Positions 26,671-35,418 of a DNA stretch of 64,000 bases are shown in pieces; positions within the stretch are counted from its first letter, which is position 1, and each line of letters begins with the position of its first letter. Below the pieces are notes generated by a model. It was not told where the DNA came from and searched no databases. It saw only the letters and a program-made list of their open reading frames with translations. The position numbers and the translations under genes were made by a program. The stretch is taken from the NCBI RefSeq assembly GCF_028687615.1, contig NZ_JAQTZU010000015.1:28177-92176 (forward strand), written 5' to 3'. The DNA comes from Methylovulum sp. Lineage in GTDB: Bacteria > Pseudomonadota > Gammaproteobacteria > Methylococcales > Methylomonadaceae.

Positions 26671-28491
26671 TTAAACTTTATGGGTTAATAACCACTGTTC
26701 CAGCATCACCAAAAGCCAAATCATCACCCCATAATAGGAGGCATGGCTGCTTTGATGCAATTGGATGAGCTTGGTAATATAAGCAGGATTCAAAAATCCG
26801 CGCTTGGCGATGCCTTGTAAATTGGCTTCGGCGAAATCTTTCAAGGCTTTGTCGGAACCCATCCACACGCCAAATGGCAAACCAAAACCCTGTTTGCTTT
26901 TAGCCAGGGTTTCTTTCGCCAGAAAACCTTCCATGCCCTGACGGTAAAATGAGCGCAACTCAAAGCCTTCCATCAACCATTTCGACGGGACTGACGCGGC
27001 AAAGGCCAGCAGATTTTCCTGCAACATCGGGTATTTCACATCCACGCCTGCCAGTTCGCACATGCGGTTGACCTTGCGTAAGTCATTGTCGGCAAGTGTG
27101 AATTTATTATCCAAAAACAACATTTTTTTGATCAGATCATCGCCTGCTGTACGTTGATAAGTCGCTTGCAATTGTTCCAGCGGCGCATTGGCGTTGGTTT
27201 GCGCCAAAAAATCCGCAGCAAAAATCTCTGCCAATGGCGTTCTATGTAAGAAATTATAGGTTTCCAAGCGTTCCGGCATGGCAATTTTGGCTTGCTCGAT
27301 ATAACTTTTCAGCTTCCTCAACAACGGAATGTTATCTGCGAGGGATTCCAACATGGCTTTGGCAAAATCGGGGACATGCCGGTAAAGATCAAATATTTTT
27401 TGCTTGGCATAGCGGGCGTTACCGGCAAAAATCTCATCGCCGCCATCACCCGCCAGCAATTGTGCCATGCCCTGTTCGTGGGCAAATTTCGCACAATAAT
27501 ACGCAGGGACGGCGGAGGCGTTGCCGAAAGGTTCATCATAAGCATGGGCGATCATCGGGATGGCGGCCAGGACATCAGCGGGCGTGACGTAATATTCATG
27601 CAGCGTGGCCTTGAAATGCCTGGCGGTGATGCGGGCGTATTCCATTTCATCATAACCTTGGGCGGCAAATCCAATGCTAAAGGCATCTACCGGTTGCCCG
27701 GACATTTTTTGGAAGACGCCGACTACCGTGCTGCTATCCAGACCGCCACTCAAGAACGCACCCGTTTGCTTATCCGCTACGCACTGTTTTGTCGCAAGTT
27801 CCAGCTCGATAGGGAGCTGGGCAAGCAACTCCCGCTTACTGGCGGTGCTGTCCTGGTAACTTCTTTGCCAGTAAAAACTGCGGGTGTCCTGCCCTTGGTT
27901 GACTTCCAAAAATTCGCCCGGCTGCAATTTGCCTATTCCGGCATAAATGCTGCCTGGGCTGGGGATCATGTGGAAATACAAATAATTGAAGATAGACTGC
28001 CCCGAGATTTCTGAATGCACATCTGGATGGGCGAGAATCTGGTCCAATTGGCTACCGAACACCAACACATCGTCTTTTTGATAATAGGCCAAGGGACGCA
28101 GCCCCATCCTGTCAACGGCCAACAAGGCGTAGTGATGGTCGGCTTGCAGCACACAGGCAGCAAACGCGCCGGTCATTTGCTTCAACACGTCACGGCCTTG
28201 CTGTAGAAAGCCTTCCGCCAGGGCGTGGGCGGCATCATGGTGTTGCGCGATTGCCGCCAATGCCGGGTCTTGCCAATCCGGCACCCCATCGACAATCACC
28301 AGCAAGCCCCTGCCCTCATAAATGCCGGGAGCGGCATTTATGCCATGACCACCTAGTCCTGCCGATTTATAATGGGCGACAACATGTGGCAAATGCCCGG
28401 TCAGGCCATAAGCCGCGTTGCGTTGGACTCCAAGCAAATGGAGCGGTTCGAAAGTCTTGGCGGCGGATAGCCAACCGTAGATAGCACTCAT
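26671..28491 (-). CDS. Asparagine-synthase-like protein lacking the N-terminal Cys nucleophile
   Basis: The 606 residues have a glutaminase-like N-terminal half and a C-terminal synthetase with the PP-loop AFLSGGLDSSTVVG and the GDGGDEIFAGN segment. True class II glutamine amidotransferases begin MC; here the protein starts MSAIYGWL, with Ser in the nucleophile position, so glutaminase activity is doubtful or altered. The synthetase half looks intact and may amidate or ligate an acceptor with ammonia or another donor. It is cotranscribed with PrsR with no gap, which suggests a role in extracellular polysaccharide or PEP-CTERM-associated modification. Confidence 0.85.
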   Translation of the reverse strand: MSAIYGWLSAAKTFEPLHLLGVQRNAAYGLTGHLPHVVAHYKSAGLGGHGINAAPGIYEGRGLLVIVDGVPDWQDPALAAIAQHHDAAHALAEGFLQQGRDVLKQMTGAFAACVLQADHHYALLAVDRMGLRPLAYYQKDDVLVFGSQLDQILAHPDVHSEISGQSIFNYLYFHMIPSPGSIYAGIGKLQPGEFLEVNQGQDTRSFYWQRSYQDSTASKRELLAQLPIELELATKQCVADKQTGAFLSGGLDSSTVVGVFQKMSGQPVDAFSIGFAAQGYDEMEYARITARHFKATLHEYYVTPADVLAAIPMIAHAYDEPFGNASAVPAYYCAKFAHEQGMAQLLAGDGGDEIFAGNARYAKQKIFDLYRHVPDFAKAMLESLADNIPLLRKLKSYIEQAKIAMPERLETYNFLHRTPLAEIFAADFLAQTNANAPLEQLQATYQRTAGDDLIKKMLFLDNKFTLADNDLRKVNRMCELAGVDVKYPMLQENLLAFAASVPSKWLMEGFELRSFYRQGMEGFLAKETLAKSKQGFGLPFGVWMGSDKALKDFAEANLQGIAKRGFLNPAYITKLIQLHQSSHASYYGVMIWLLVMLEQWLLTHKV

Positions 28492-28795
28492 AAGCAGTCT
28501 TCCAAAAGTTGTTGGGGCAGCGAAAAACCTAGATATTATGGCATTGTACCGTTGCTTAATGAAAGCTGTAGGCCAAGTTATTCAAAGGGGATTTATAAAT
28601 AAAAAACAATGGCATGTTTATCGCTTATCTGTTGGTACGTTTCTAGCCGAACCATAACAGGATGGGGTTCAACCTATCCAAAAGTACTCAAAACTTGGCG
28701 AATGGGTTGAAAACCACCTGCTTCTTCGGCCATTTTAAGTGTTAAAACCGTTGCAACATCCACTTTAAGGTTTCTAAACCGGTGACAAACTTCTG
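28492..28795. other. Divergent intergenic region, no feature recognised
   Basis: These 304 bases separate the leftward asparagine-synthase-like gene from the rightward relA. I see no repeat, hairpin with a T-run or open frame worth calling; promoters for both must lie here. Confidence 0.5.
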
Positions 28796-30922
28796 ATGAA
28801 AAAAAATACCCCCCCCGGCAAATCCCTATTCGGCAATTTCTCAGAGCCAGATCGCTTGAAAATTGACAACGCGATGGCGATAGTCGGGCAAATCGTTGAT
28901 GACCCTCAGTATTACCGCCCTAAAGGTTATGAAGTGGCGATGATCCTGATGGATTTCCATGTCGATTTAAATACTATTTTAGCGGCCATTCTCAGCGACC
29001 CGCGTTTGACGCCACTAAAACTCTTGCCACAGATTAAAGAGCAATTTGGCGAAACCGTGGCGGCTTTGGTCAAAGATGTCAATTGGCTGAACACCATCGC
29101 CATTTATTCCTTGGATATGACCGACCAGCCCAACCAATCGGAAATCCTGCGCCGGATGCTGTTGTCGATGACCCAGGATGTGCGGGCGGTGCTGATCAAA
29201 CTGGCTTACCGCATCAAACGCCTGGGCGTGTTGCCGAAAGAATCTTATGAAATGCGCCGCTTCATCGCCCAGGAAACCTTGGACATTTACGCCCCCATCG
29301 CCAACCGCATGGGCATCCATCAGCTCAAGTGGGAGCTGGAAGATATGGCGTTCCGTTATCTCAAGCCACAATCCTACCTGCACATCGCCAAATCGCTCAG
29401 TGACAAGCGCAGTGAAAGGGAAAATTGCGTCAACCGGTTTATCGAAGTCCTGAAAACCACGCTCGCCAAGGAAGGCATCAGCGCGACCATTTATGGCCGG
29501 CCCAAACACATTTACAGCATCTGGAAAAAAATGCAGCGCAAGCAATTGGGCATAGATGAGCTTTATGATTTGCTCGCCGTGCGCGTGATTGTCGATAACC
29601 TGACCGCCTGCTACACCACGCTGGGCATCGTCCACAGCCTGTGGCAAACCATCCCCAAAGAATTTGACGACTATATCGCCAACCCTAAAGAAAACGGCTA
29701 CCAATCACTGCATACCGTCATTATTTATGGCCAGGAGGGAATTGACCCGGAAGGACGGCGCATCGAAGTACAAATCCGCACCCAAGAAATGCACGATTTT
29801 GCCGAATACGGTGTGGCGGCGCATTGGTCGTACAAAGAAGGCGGCAAACACGACGCGGCGGTGGAAAAGAGCATCAGCTCATTGCGCAAATTGCTGGATG
29901 AAAAAGACGATGACGAAACCCTCGGCGAACATTTCCGCAATGAATTATTCCATGACCGCGTCTATGTGCTGACCCCCAAAGGCCAGCTCATTGATCTGGT
30001 TAAAAACTCCACGCCACTGGATTTTGCCTACGCGATACACAGCGAAATAGGCCACCGTTGCCGTGGCGCGAAAGTCAATGGACGCATCGTGCCTTTGACC
30101 TACCTTTTAAAATCTGGCGAGCAAGTGGAGATTCTGACCGTCAAAGTTGGCGGGCCTAACCGCAATTGGCTGGATTCAAATCTGGGCTATTTAAAATCGT
30201 CCAACGCCATCAGCAAAGTGAAAGGCTGGTTTAAAAACCAACAAGAAGCACAAAACATTGCCGCCGGAAAAACGATACTCGACAAGGAAAGTCAACGGCT
30301 GGGCATCAAAACGCCCAATTTGACTGAACTCGCCAAGCATTTTAACCAGCCCGATACCGACCAATTGCTGGAATTTATTGGTCGTGGTGACATTAATACC
30401 CGCCAGCTCGCCGCGTTTTTCAAAATACCCGAATTGGAAACGGCAAAAACCAAAAGCCCACCGAAAAAAGCTGCAAATAATTCCGTTGTGTCCGTTGACG
30501 GCATCGATCAAATCAAGACCACATTTGCCAGTTGCTGTAGCCCGGTCCCTGGTGAGGACATCATCGGTTTCATTTCTCAAAAAAAAGGCATTATCGTCCA
30601 CAACAAAAAATGTCCAAACATCGCCAACTTAGGCCATGAAAAACAAAGCCGCCTGATTGGTGCCGCCTGGGGAGCGCAAACCAGCAGCCATCTTGTACCT
30701 ATCGCCATCAAAGCCTATAGCACCCAAAATTTGCTTAATGAAGTGTCACACATCCTGACGGAAGAGAAAATCCACATTGCCAATGCAGCAATGGACACCC
30801 ACCCCGATTATTCCGCCGAGCTAAACCTGAGCATCCAAATCAAAAACACCGACCAATTAAGCCGGATTTTGAAAAAAATAGGCTGTTTGGCGAATGTGCT
30901 TGATGTTAAACGCAAAATATGA
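28796..30922 (+). CDS. relA: (p)ppGpp synthetase RelA
   Basis: RelA makes the stringent-response alarmone when uncharged tRNA stalls ribosomes. The 708-residue protein has a degenerate hydrolase region (ILAAILSDPRL in place of the HD-ED catalytic set), as in monofunctional RelA. The synthetase domain shows GRPKHIYSIWKKMQRK, GYQSLHTVI and VEIQIRT-like VQIRTQEMHDFAEYGVAAHW. A TGS domain (VYVLTPKGQLIDL), a zinc-finger-like CCSPVPGEDI, and a C-terminal ACT domain follow. It is monocistronic and convergent with the metallophosphoesterase gene 10 bases away. Confidence 0.94.
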   Translation: MKKNTPPGKSLFGNFSEPDRLKIDNAMAIVGQIVDDPQYYRPKGYEVAMILMDFHVDLNTILAAILSDPRLTPLKLLPQIKEQFGETVAALVKDVNWLNTIAIYSLDMTDQPNQSEILRRMLLSMTQDVRAVLIKLAYRIKRLGVLPKESYEMRRFIAQETLDIYAPIANRMGIHQLKWELEDMAFRYLKPQSYLHIAKSLSDKRSERENCVNRFIEVLKTTLAKEGISATIYGRPKHIYSIWKKMQRKQLGIDELYDLLAVRVIVDNLTACYTTLGIVHSLWQTIPKEFDDYIANPKENGYQSLHTVIIYGQEGIDPEGRRIEVQIRTQEMHDFAEYGVAAHWSYKEGGKHDAAVEKSISSLRKLLDEKDDDETLGEHFRNELFHDRVYVLTPKGQLIDLVKNSTPLDFAYAIHSEIGHRCRGAKVNGRIVPLTYLLKSGEQVEILTVKVGGPNRNWLDSNLGYLKSSNAISKVKGWFKNQQEAQNIAAGKTILDKESQRLGIKTPNLTELAKHFNQPDTDQLLEFIGRGDINTRQLAAFFKIPELETAKTKSPPKKAANNSVVSVDGIDQIKTTFASCCSPVPGEDIIGFISQKKGIIVHNKKCPNIANLGHEKQSRLIGAAWGAQTSSHLVPIAIKAYSTQNLLNEVSHILTEEKIHIANAAMDTHPDYSAELNLSIQIKNTDQLSRILKKIGCLANVLDVKRKI

Positions 30923-30932
30923 AAACCAGCCT

Positions 30933-32489
30933 TTATCGGCCTTGTAGCAATCGTAGCGAAAAACTTTCGGGGAAATTATGCTGGCGCATTTTGGCGATGA
31001 CGGGTTCATTGTCATAAGGCAATGCCATAAAAATGACTTGCCGCCGCTCCCTATCATAAATGGCAAATTGGCTATCGGTGTTGCCATTACGAGGCTGCCC
31101 GACGGAACCTGGAGAAACCAAGGCTTGTTGGAAACGGGACAAATTTACGGTTTTCCCCATTTCGTGGCTGTCGTTCTGGTTGTTTCGTGCAAATACCCCG
31201 GGACTATGCGAATGTCCATGCAGGCATAGGCCTAAGTTGTTTTGCTGCATATAATCCAGATTGTCATGATATGTCATCACATAGACATAAGCGTAAAAAT
31301 AATCAGGATCCATAGGCGAGCCGTGTACTGCATACCAATCATCTTGTTGTATAACCGCTGGCAAGGCATTTAGCCAGTGGCGATAATCAGCCGATAATTC
31401 GTTAATCGTCCATTCGACCACGACTTTGGCATCACTAGAAAAACCTTTGGAAGTGTCGCCAGTAGCAACAGCATAATCATGGTTGCCTTTTATGATTTGA
31501 AAAGCGCAATCCTGCAAACGCTCTATACATGCTTTAGGTTCGGGGCCATAGCCGACAATATCGCCCAGGACAATCCCCTCATCTATGTTTTCAGCCTTAA
31601 GATAATCAAGCACACGGCAAAGTGCGGGGTAATTGGCATGAACATCCCCTAACAGGGCGATGAAGCGCCCTGAAATTTGACGCTTGATTTTTACCTGATC
31701 AGCACCAACCGGATTGGTCGCTAGCATTGTTTTTGATTCTGGCGGTTGCAGCAAAATAGTTATCAACGCTCTTAACAATTGCTCTTTTTCAGGACTTGGC
31801 ATAAAGATAGCTTGCAATTCCCTGGCAATAATGACTTGGCATTCGTTATCCTGAAAAATGTCCTGTAGCTGTTTGACCAGACTGCGGGCCAAATCTTCTA
31901 TAAATTCGGTATCAAGCCAGTTGAAACTGCGGATATACACGCCCAACATGACTGAAAACGTCGCAAAATCGTCCCAAGGGTAATATTCATCATCAAGATA
32001 ATAGACGCGCCCTTCGTCCGAAACCGCAAAATTTGACAAGCCTTCATCGAGTTTAAAACCGGTGCTTTTGGCCAAGGAAAAATAAATGTTGAACACGGCA
32101 TTAAGCAATTCAAGATTTTTTTGCCGCTGGTTGGCTGCTTGTATCGTCGTATGCAATGGATGCAGGCGGGGGCAGATATTTGCCACTAGGCATTCCCCCC
32201 CATGCCCAATCAATAATAGCCAGGTTTTGTGCGGATGGTGTACAGCTAAATGCCGCTCTTTTTCTAAGGCTTGCCGTATCCAGCCCCGTGCTTGATCGGC
32301 ATTCAAATCAAGCTCGCTACGAACTTTGATGACATCAGACTTATTTGCGAATATTTTTGTACTAGGGCGACCGATAAAATTAGTCCCAACAACTAACGCT
32401 TGCAAATCTACTGTTAAGAGTTCGGCTATATAGTCTTGGTTATAATAGGATTGCCGGTCTATAGCACCGATAATGTCAATAGTCCACAT
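30933..32489 (-). CDS. Kinase-like domain fused to a metallophosphoesterase
   Basis: The 518-residue protein has two parts. The C-terminal half (about 245-500) is a calcineurin-type phosphoesterase: GDVHANYPAL, GDIVGYGPEP, IKGNHDYA and CLHGHSHSPG. The N-terminal half resembles a protein-kinase fold: a possible ATP Lys in DVIKVR, a catalytic-loop-like LDEGLSN (Asp to Asn spacing as in HRDxxxxN), and VYYLDDE in the place of DFG. That reading is inference. It sits downstream of Roadblock and Ras-like GTPase genes, so it may phosphorylate and dephosphorylate a partner in that cluster. The start ATG directly abuts a tandem repeat and has no ribosome site. Confidence 0.82.
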   Translation of the reverse strand: MWTIDIIGAIDRQSYYNQDYIAELLTVDLQALVVGTNFIGRPSTKIFANKSDVIKVRSELDLNADQARGWIRQALEKERHLAVHHPHKTWLLLIGHGGECLVANICPRLHPLHTTIQAANQRQKNLELLNAVFNIYFSLAKSTGFKLDEGLSNFAVSDEGRVYYLDDEYYPWDDFATFSVMLGVYIRSFNWLDTEFIEDLARSLVKQLQDIFQDNECQVIIARELQAIFMPSPEKEQLLRALITILLQPPESKTMLATNPVGADQVKIKRQISGRFIALLGDVHANYPALCRVLDYLKAENIDEGIVLGDIVGYGPEPKACIERLQDCAFQIIKGNHDYAVATGDTSKGFSSDAKVVVEWTINELSADYRHWLNALPAVIQQDDWYAVHGSPMDPDYFYAYVYVMTYHDNLDYMQQNNLGLCLHGHSHSPGVFARNNQNDSHEMGKTVNLSRFQQALVSPGSVGQPRNGNTDSQFAIYDRERRQVIFMALPYDNEPVIAKMRQHNFPESFSLRLLQGR

Positions 32490-32562
32490 GGGTTGTTACA
32501 GAATGGGTTGTTACAGAATGGGTTGTTACGGAATGGGTTGTTGCGGAATGGGTTGCTACTGA
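32488..32562. repeat. 15-bp tandem repeat, 5 copies, at the start codon of the kinase/phosphoesterase gene
   Basis: The unit ATGGGTTGTTACAGA (plus-strand reading) repeats five times with a few substitutions in the later copies. It begins at the start codon and extends 73 bases upstream, occupying the place of the ribosome-binding site. In the gene's own frame the repeat contains stops, so it is not translated. Changes in copy number would move upstream promoter elements in 15-base steps without affecting the reading frame. Confidence 0.85.
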
Positions 32563-32711
32563 GGCAATGGAATTTAAGTGACAATTTCCTATCAGATAGG
32601 GCACTGGAACCCAAAACATTTTTGGATTCCAGAAAACCTTACTGAACAAGCTGTTTAGCGTTAGGCTCGAAAGTTAAGTCCGTAGCATGAAGCCCAGGCT
32701 TTATTGGCCGA

Positions 32712-33119
32712 TTAAGGACACAGTGGCGCAATCAACGGCATATTCCGGCGAACTGAAGACCAACCCATACCCAGATTAGTTTTCCTGTTAGTGATCAAGA
32801 CCATCAAGGCGTCAGGTTTTTCCGGGATAACCGCCATAAAATGCAAGGTGTTAGTCGTGGTCATCTGCACTTCTTGGATCATTTTTTCGACTTTTTTGCC
32901 ACGTTGGGTGGTGAGCAATGATTCCACCGCACGGACGTTTTTGCCACGCAACATATCCACCGCAGCGGCGGCAACGGCTTCCAGATAAGAAGACGTGAAG
33001 TAAGGCACGTTATGTGCGACGGCGATCAACAACCCGGTTTCCAGGTCAACCACCGCACACCCTAATGCCCCGTCCACATCAGACAGGACGCTTTGTAAAA
33101 TATCATCTATTTTTGCCAT
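32712..33119 (-). CDS. Roadblock/LC7 domain protein
   Basis: The 135-residue protein is a Roadblock/LC7-type fold (KIDDILQSVLSDVDGALGCAVVDLETGLLIA...). In bacteria such proteins bind small Ras-like GTPases of the MglA type, often acting as their activators. I chose the internal ATG at 33119 (MAKIDD) because GGAG lies seven bases ahead of it; an upstream ATG would add five residues. It follows the GTPase gene after 67 bases. Confidence 0.85.
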   Translation of the reverse strand: MAKIDDILQSVLSDVDGALGCAVVDLETGLLIAVAHNVPYFTSSYLEAVAAAAVDMLRGKNVRAVESLLTTQRGKKVEKMIQEVQMTTTNTLHFMAVIPEKPDALMVLITNRKTNLGMGWSSVRRNMPLIAPLCP

Positions 33120-33186
33120 ATTACGATTCTCCAAATTAAAAAAGGGACTGCGTTATCATTAAAAAAACTTGATGTTGAAGTTTGCC

Positions 33187-33735
33187 CTAGCCAAACTCAA
33201 GCACCGCCAACAAAGTGTCCAGCAACAGTTTGACATCCATCGCACTGCGTGCATCGACATGGATAACCGGCCAGGGATCACCCCGTTCAGCCAATGCCGC
33301 ATAATAATCATCGACACTCGGTTGTGATGCCACATCATAATGGGTGATGCCAATAACTGCCGGATTGTCGGTTAAAAACCGATGGTTCAAATTTAAATAA
33401 TAATCCAGTTCATCCAATGGGTTTTCATGGCTATTATCAATCAGGACAATCAGGCCCAACGCGCCTTTGGTCAGGATGTCGGTCATAAACTCAAAACGAC
33501 GCTGCCCAGGCGTTCCATAAAGGTAAAGCTTGTCGCCGCCATCCAAAGTCAATTCGCCATAATCCATAGCCACCGTTGTTGACGCTTTGCGCTTGATGAC
33601 ACTGGCCTCGGAAGGTTTGACTTCGGTGGAAACGGGTGGCTTTTCGCTGATAGTGGTGATGGCAGTGGTTTTTCCTGCCCCCACACAACCAGTAAAAACT
33701 ACTTTAATTTGATTGTGGCTATTGGGGTTATACAT
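33187..33735 (-). CDS. Ras-like small GTPase (MglA-related)
   Basis: The 182-residue protein is a single G domain: P-loop GCVGAGKT at about residues 16-23, G3 as YGTPGQRRF, and THYD where N/TKxD is usual. The TPGQ form of G3 is typical of prokaryotic Ras-like GTPases partnered with Roadblock proteins. It starts four bases after the preceding gene, so the two are coupled. Together with the Roadblock and kinase/phosphoesterase genes it forms a signalling or polarity module of unknown output. Confidence 0.88.
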   Translation of the reverse strand: MYNPNSHNQIKVVFTGCVGAGKTTAITTISEKPPVSTEVKPSEASVIKRKASTTVAMDYGELTLDGGDKLYLYGTPGQRRFEFMTDILTKGALGLIVLIDNSHENPLDELDYYLNLNHRFLTDNPAVIGITHYDVASQPSVDDYYAALAERGDPWPVIHVDARSAMDVKLLLDTLLAVLEFG

Positions 33736-33739
33736 AATT

Positions 33740-34363
33740 TCAGCCCATCAGTCGATTTCTGATTTTTTTGAGCAGATTTTGGCGTTCACCATCAATATGT
33801 TTTTCATGGCGCTGGACATTAGTTACTTTTTCAATCAATCCGGTCAAATAACAGGCGTTATAAAAATCATAAACCGAACCCAGCGGGATATGGGTAGCTG
33901 TGGCAATGTCAGCCAACGCCATTGAGTTGCTGTGCATAAATGCCGCTAATTTGACATAGTTGCGGCATTCAGGAAGCCCCAAGTCAGGCCAGCGCAACAA
34001 ATGCACAATATCCTGGGCAGACGTGCCTTGTAACAACCGGCCTTGGGAAGACTTAAAGACAACATACCAAACAAGGCTGCTAAGCGGGCGGGGGGAAAGC
34101 TTTTCCTGGACAACAAGCCGTTGCAATTCTGGCTCGCTCATCGGCTCAACAGCAAACAGGTTTTCCGGCGCACAACAGGCGATCAGCCGCTCCAGCGTTA
34201 ATGGACAAAAATAAAGGCCCTTTGCCGGATCAAGCCACAGTACCACGTTATTGGCCGTGAGTGCCACAGGGAAGGTTTCGAGTTGTAGCAACGCTTTTAA
34301 CAAGCCTTGATCGGGACAAAAGACAGCCGAATCAGCGGATTTGCCATCTGGATCAGAGGGCAT
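33740..34363 (-). CDS. Uncharacterised protein with possible C-terminal winged helix
   Basis: Not recognised as a named family. I place the start at ATG 34363 (MPSDPDGK) because GGGGAGG sits seven bases upstream; an open frame continues to 34441 but without a ribosome site. The 207 residues contain hydrophobic helices and, near the C-terminus, a helical stretch (MALADIATATHIPLGSVYDFYNACYLTGLIE) that resembles a winged-helix DNA- or protein-binding domain. It overlaps the upstream gene's 3' end and is four bases from the GTPase start. Confidence 0.7.
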   Translation of the reverse strand: MPSDPDGKSADSAVFCPDQGLLKALLQLETFPVALTANNVVLWLDPAKGLYFCPLTLERLIACCAPENLFAVEPMSEPELQRLVVQEKLSPRPLSSLVWYVVFKSSQGRLLQGTSAQDIVHLLRWPDLGLPECRNYVKLAAFMHSNSMALADIATATHIPLGSVYDFYNACYLTGLIEKVTNVQRHEKHIDGERQNLLKKIRNRLMG

Positions 34364-34824
34364 AATATCCTCCCCGACACTGGCTGGCACGAATAAAGCG
34401 GAGGCGGAGGCATGTACGCCCACACCAGCCGTTTCGGACATTTGCGACGGTTCATCTGGAATTGGTGCGGACTGGTTCCAAGCCTATTAAGCACCGCAAT
34501 TAAAAAACTCAAACGGGGGACATTGTCTTTGTCAACGACAATATGCCTATCAAAGCAGTGTTCGGAAACTGTACTGTCGGAGACATAAAACAAACAGCGT
34601 GCCATCGGCGGTTCAGGCGATATGGGAACATGCCTCCCGTCTTTAAATATAAAGAAGTCGCCCCCCCTATTTTCATCCGTTATATTCCATGTTTGTTGCA
34701 AACGGGCTTCAGCCAAAGCCAAGATAGCAGAAAAAAGTTCTATTTCCTGTGCATTAAAGCCGACCAAACGAATGGTCAAGATATTGCCGGACATGTTTTT
34801 TTGCTGTGTATTTGATAAATCCAT
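34297..34824 (-). CDS. Uncharacterised protein, first gene of the GTPase cluster
   Basis: Unrecognised 175-residue frame. The N-terminal ~115 residues (MSGNILTIRLVGFNAQEIELFSAILALAEA... to RLSFLIAVLNRLG) look like a real alternating helix/strand domain, somewhat like a degenerate receiver fold. The last ~55 residues (Pro/Cys-rich) are read over the start of the next gene and look less protein-like. Either the two genes truly overlap by 67 bases, or a frameshift here has split what was one longer protein. It opens the minus-strand cluster. Confidence 0.6.
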   Translation of the reverse strand: MDLSNTQQKNMSGNILTIRLVGFNAQEIELFSAILALAEARLQQTWNITDENRGGDFFIFKDGRHVPISPEPPMARCLFYVSDSTVSEHCFDRHIVVDKDNVPRLSFLIAVLNRLGTSPHQFQMNRRKCPKRLVWAYMPPPPLYSCQPVSGRILCPLIQMANPLIRLSFVPIKAC

Positions 34825-35418
34825 CTCAGATTACTCCCCCCACTTCTGCATTGCCGGAGACTGGAATATAAACAAATATTTGATAGATACCTGCCTATTT
34901 ATCAAATATGTGATCCAATACATACTAATAGATGCGAACCAAACCTTTGACGACACGCCGTTATTTTTGAATAACGTTCTTTATCAAAACATCACGTTTC
35001 AAACATTTATTTCAAATTGTAGTGAAAAAATACCAAAATAGAGTTTGACACCAATTGCCTGAATATACCTAACATGATGAATAGATTAAAAAACATAAAA
35101 AAACCAACTTTATTAGTAAGGATTTAAGCAAGCTGGGCATAGTACCATATCATTAAAATGACAGATAAACTTTTTTGCCCGGCGTTGAATAACAACACCA
35201 ATATTATCAATATTATTTGTATGGTAATTAGACCAAAACCTCAGAGTGGCCTTGGCTTCGTGGCGGGATAGAAGCGGGGGGGGCAGGAAGCCGCCGTTAT
35301 GGTACAGGCCGAAAGACATCCCGGCAGCAAGCATAAAAATTACGGTTCACAACAGCGGGATTCAGCAACATCCGTGGCAATTGACCGCACCGAACCACGG
35401 CAAATCCATTAGCCAGCA
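34825..35418. other. Intergenic region, AT-rich, nothing recognised
   Basis: These 594 bases lie between suhB and the GTPase cluster, both on the minus strand. A 73-codon frame at 35113-35334 exists but has no ribosome site or recognisable sequence. The stretch at 34860-35110 is very AT-rich and could hold the promoter of the GTPase cluster. Confidence 0.45.

Noticed and set aside
35113..35334. 73-codon minus-strand frame between suhB and the GTPase cluster
   Set aside because: No ribosome site, AT-rich surroundings and no recognisable motif.
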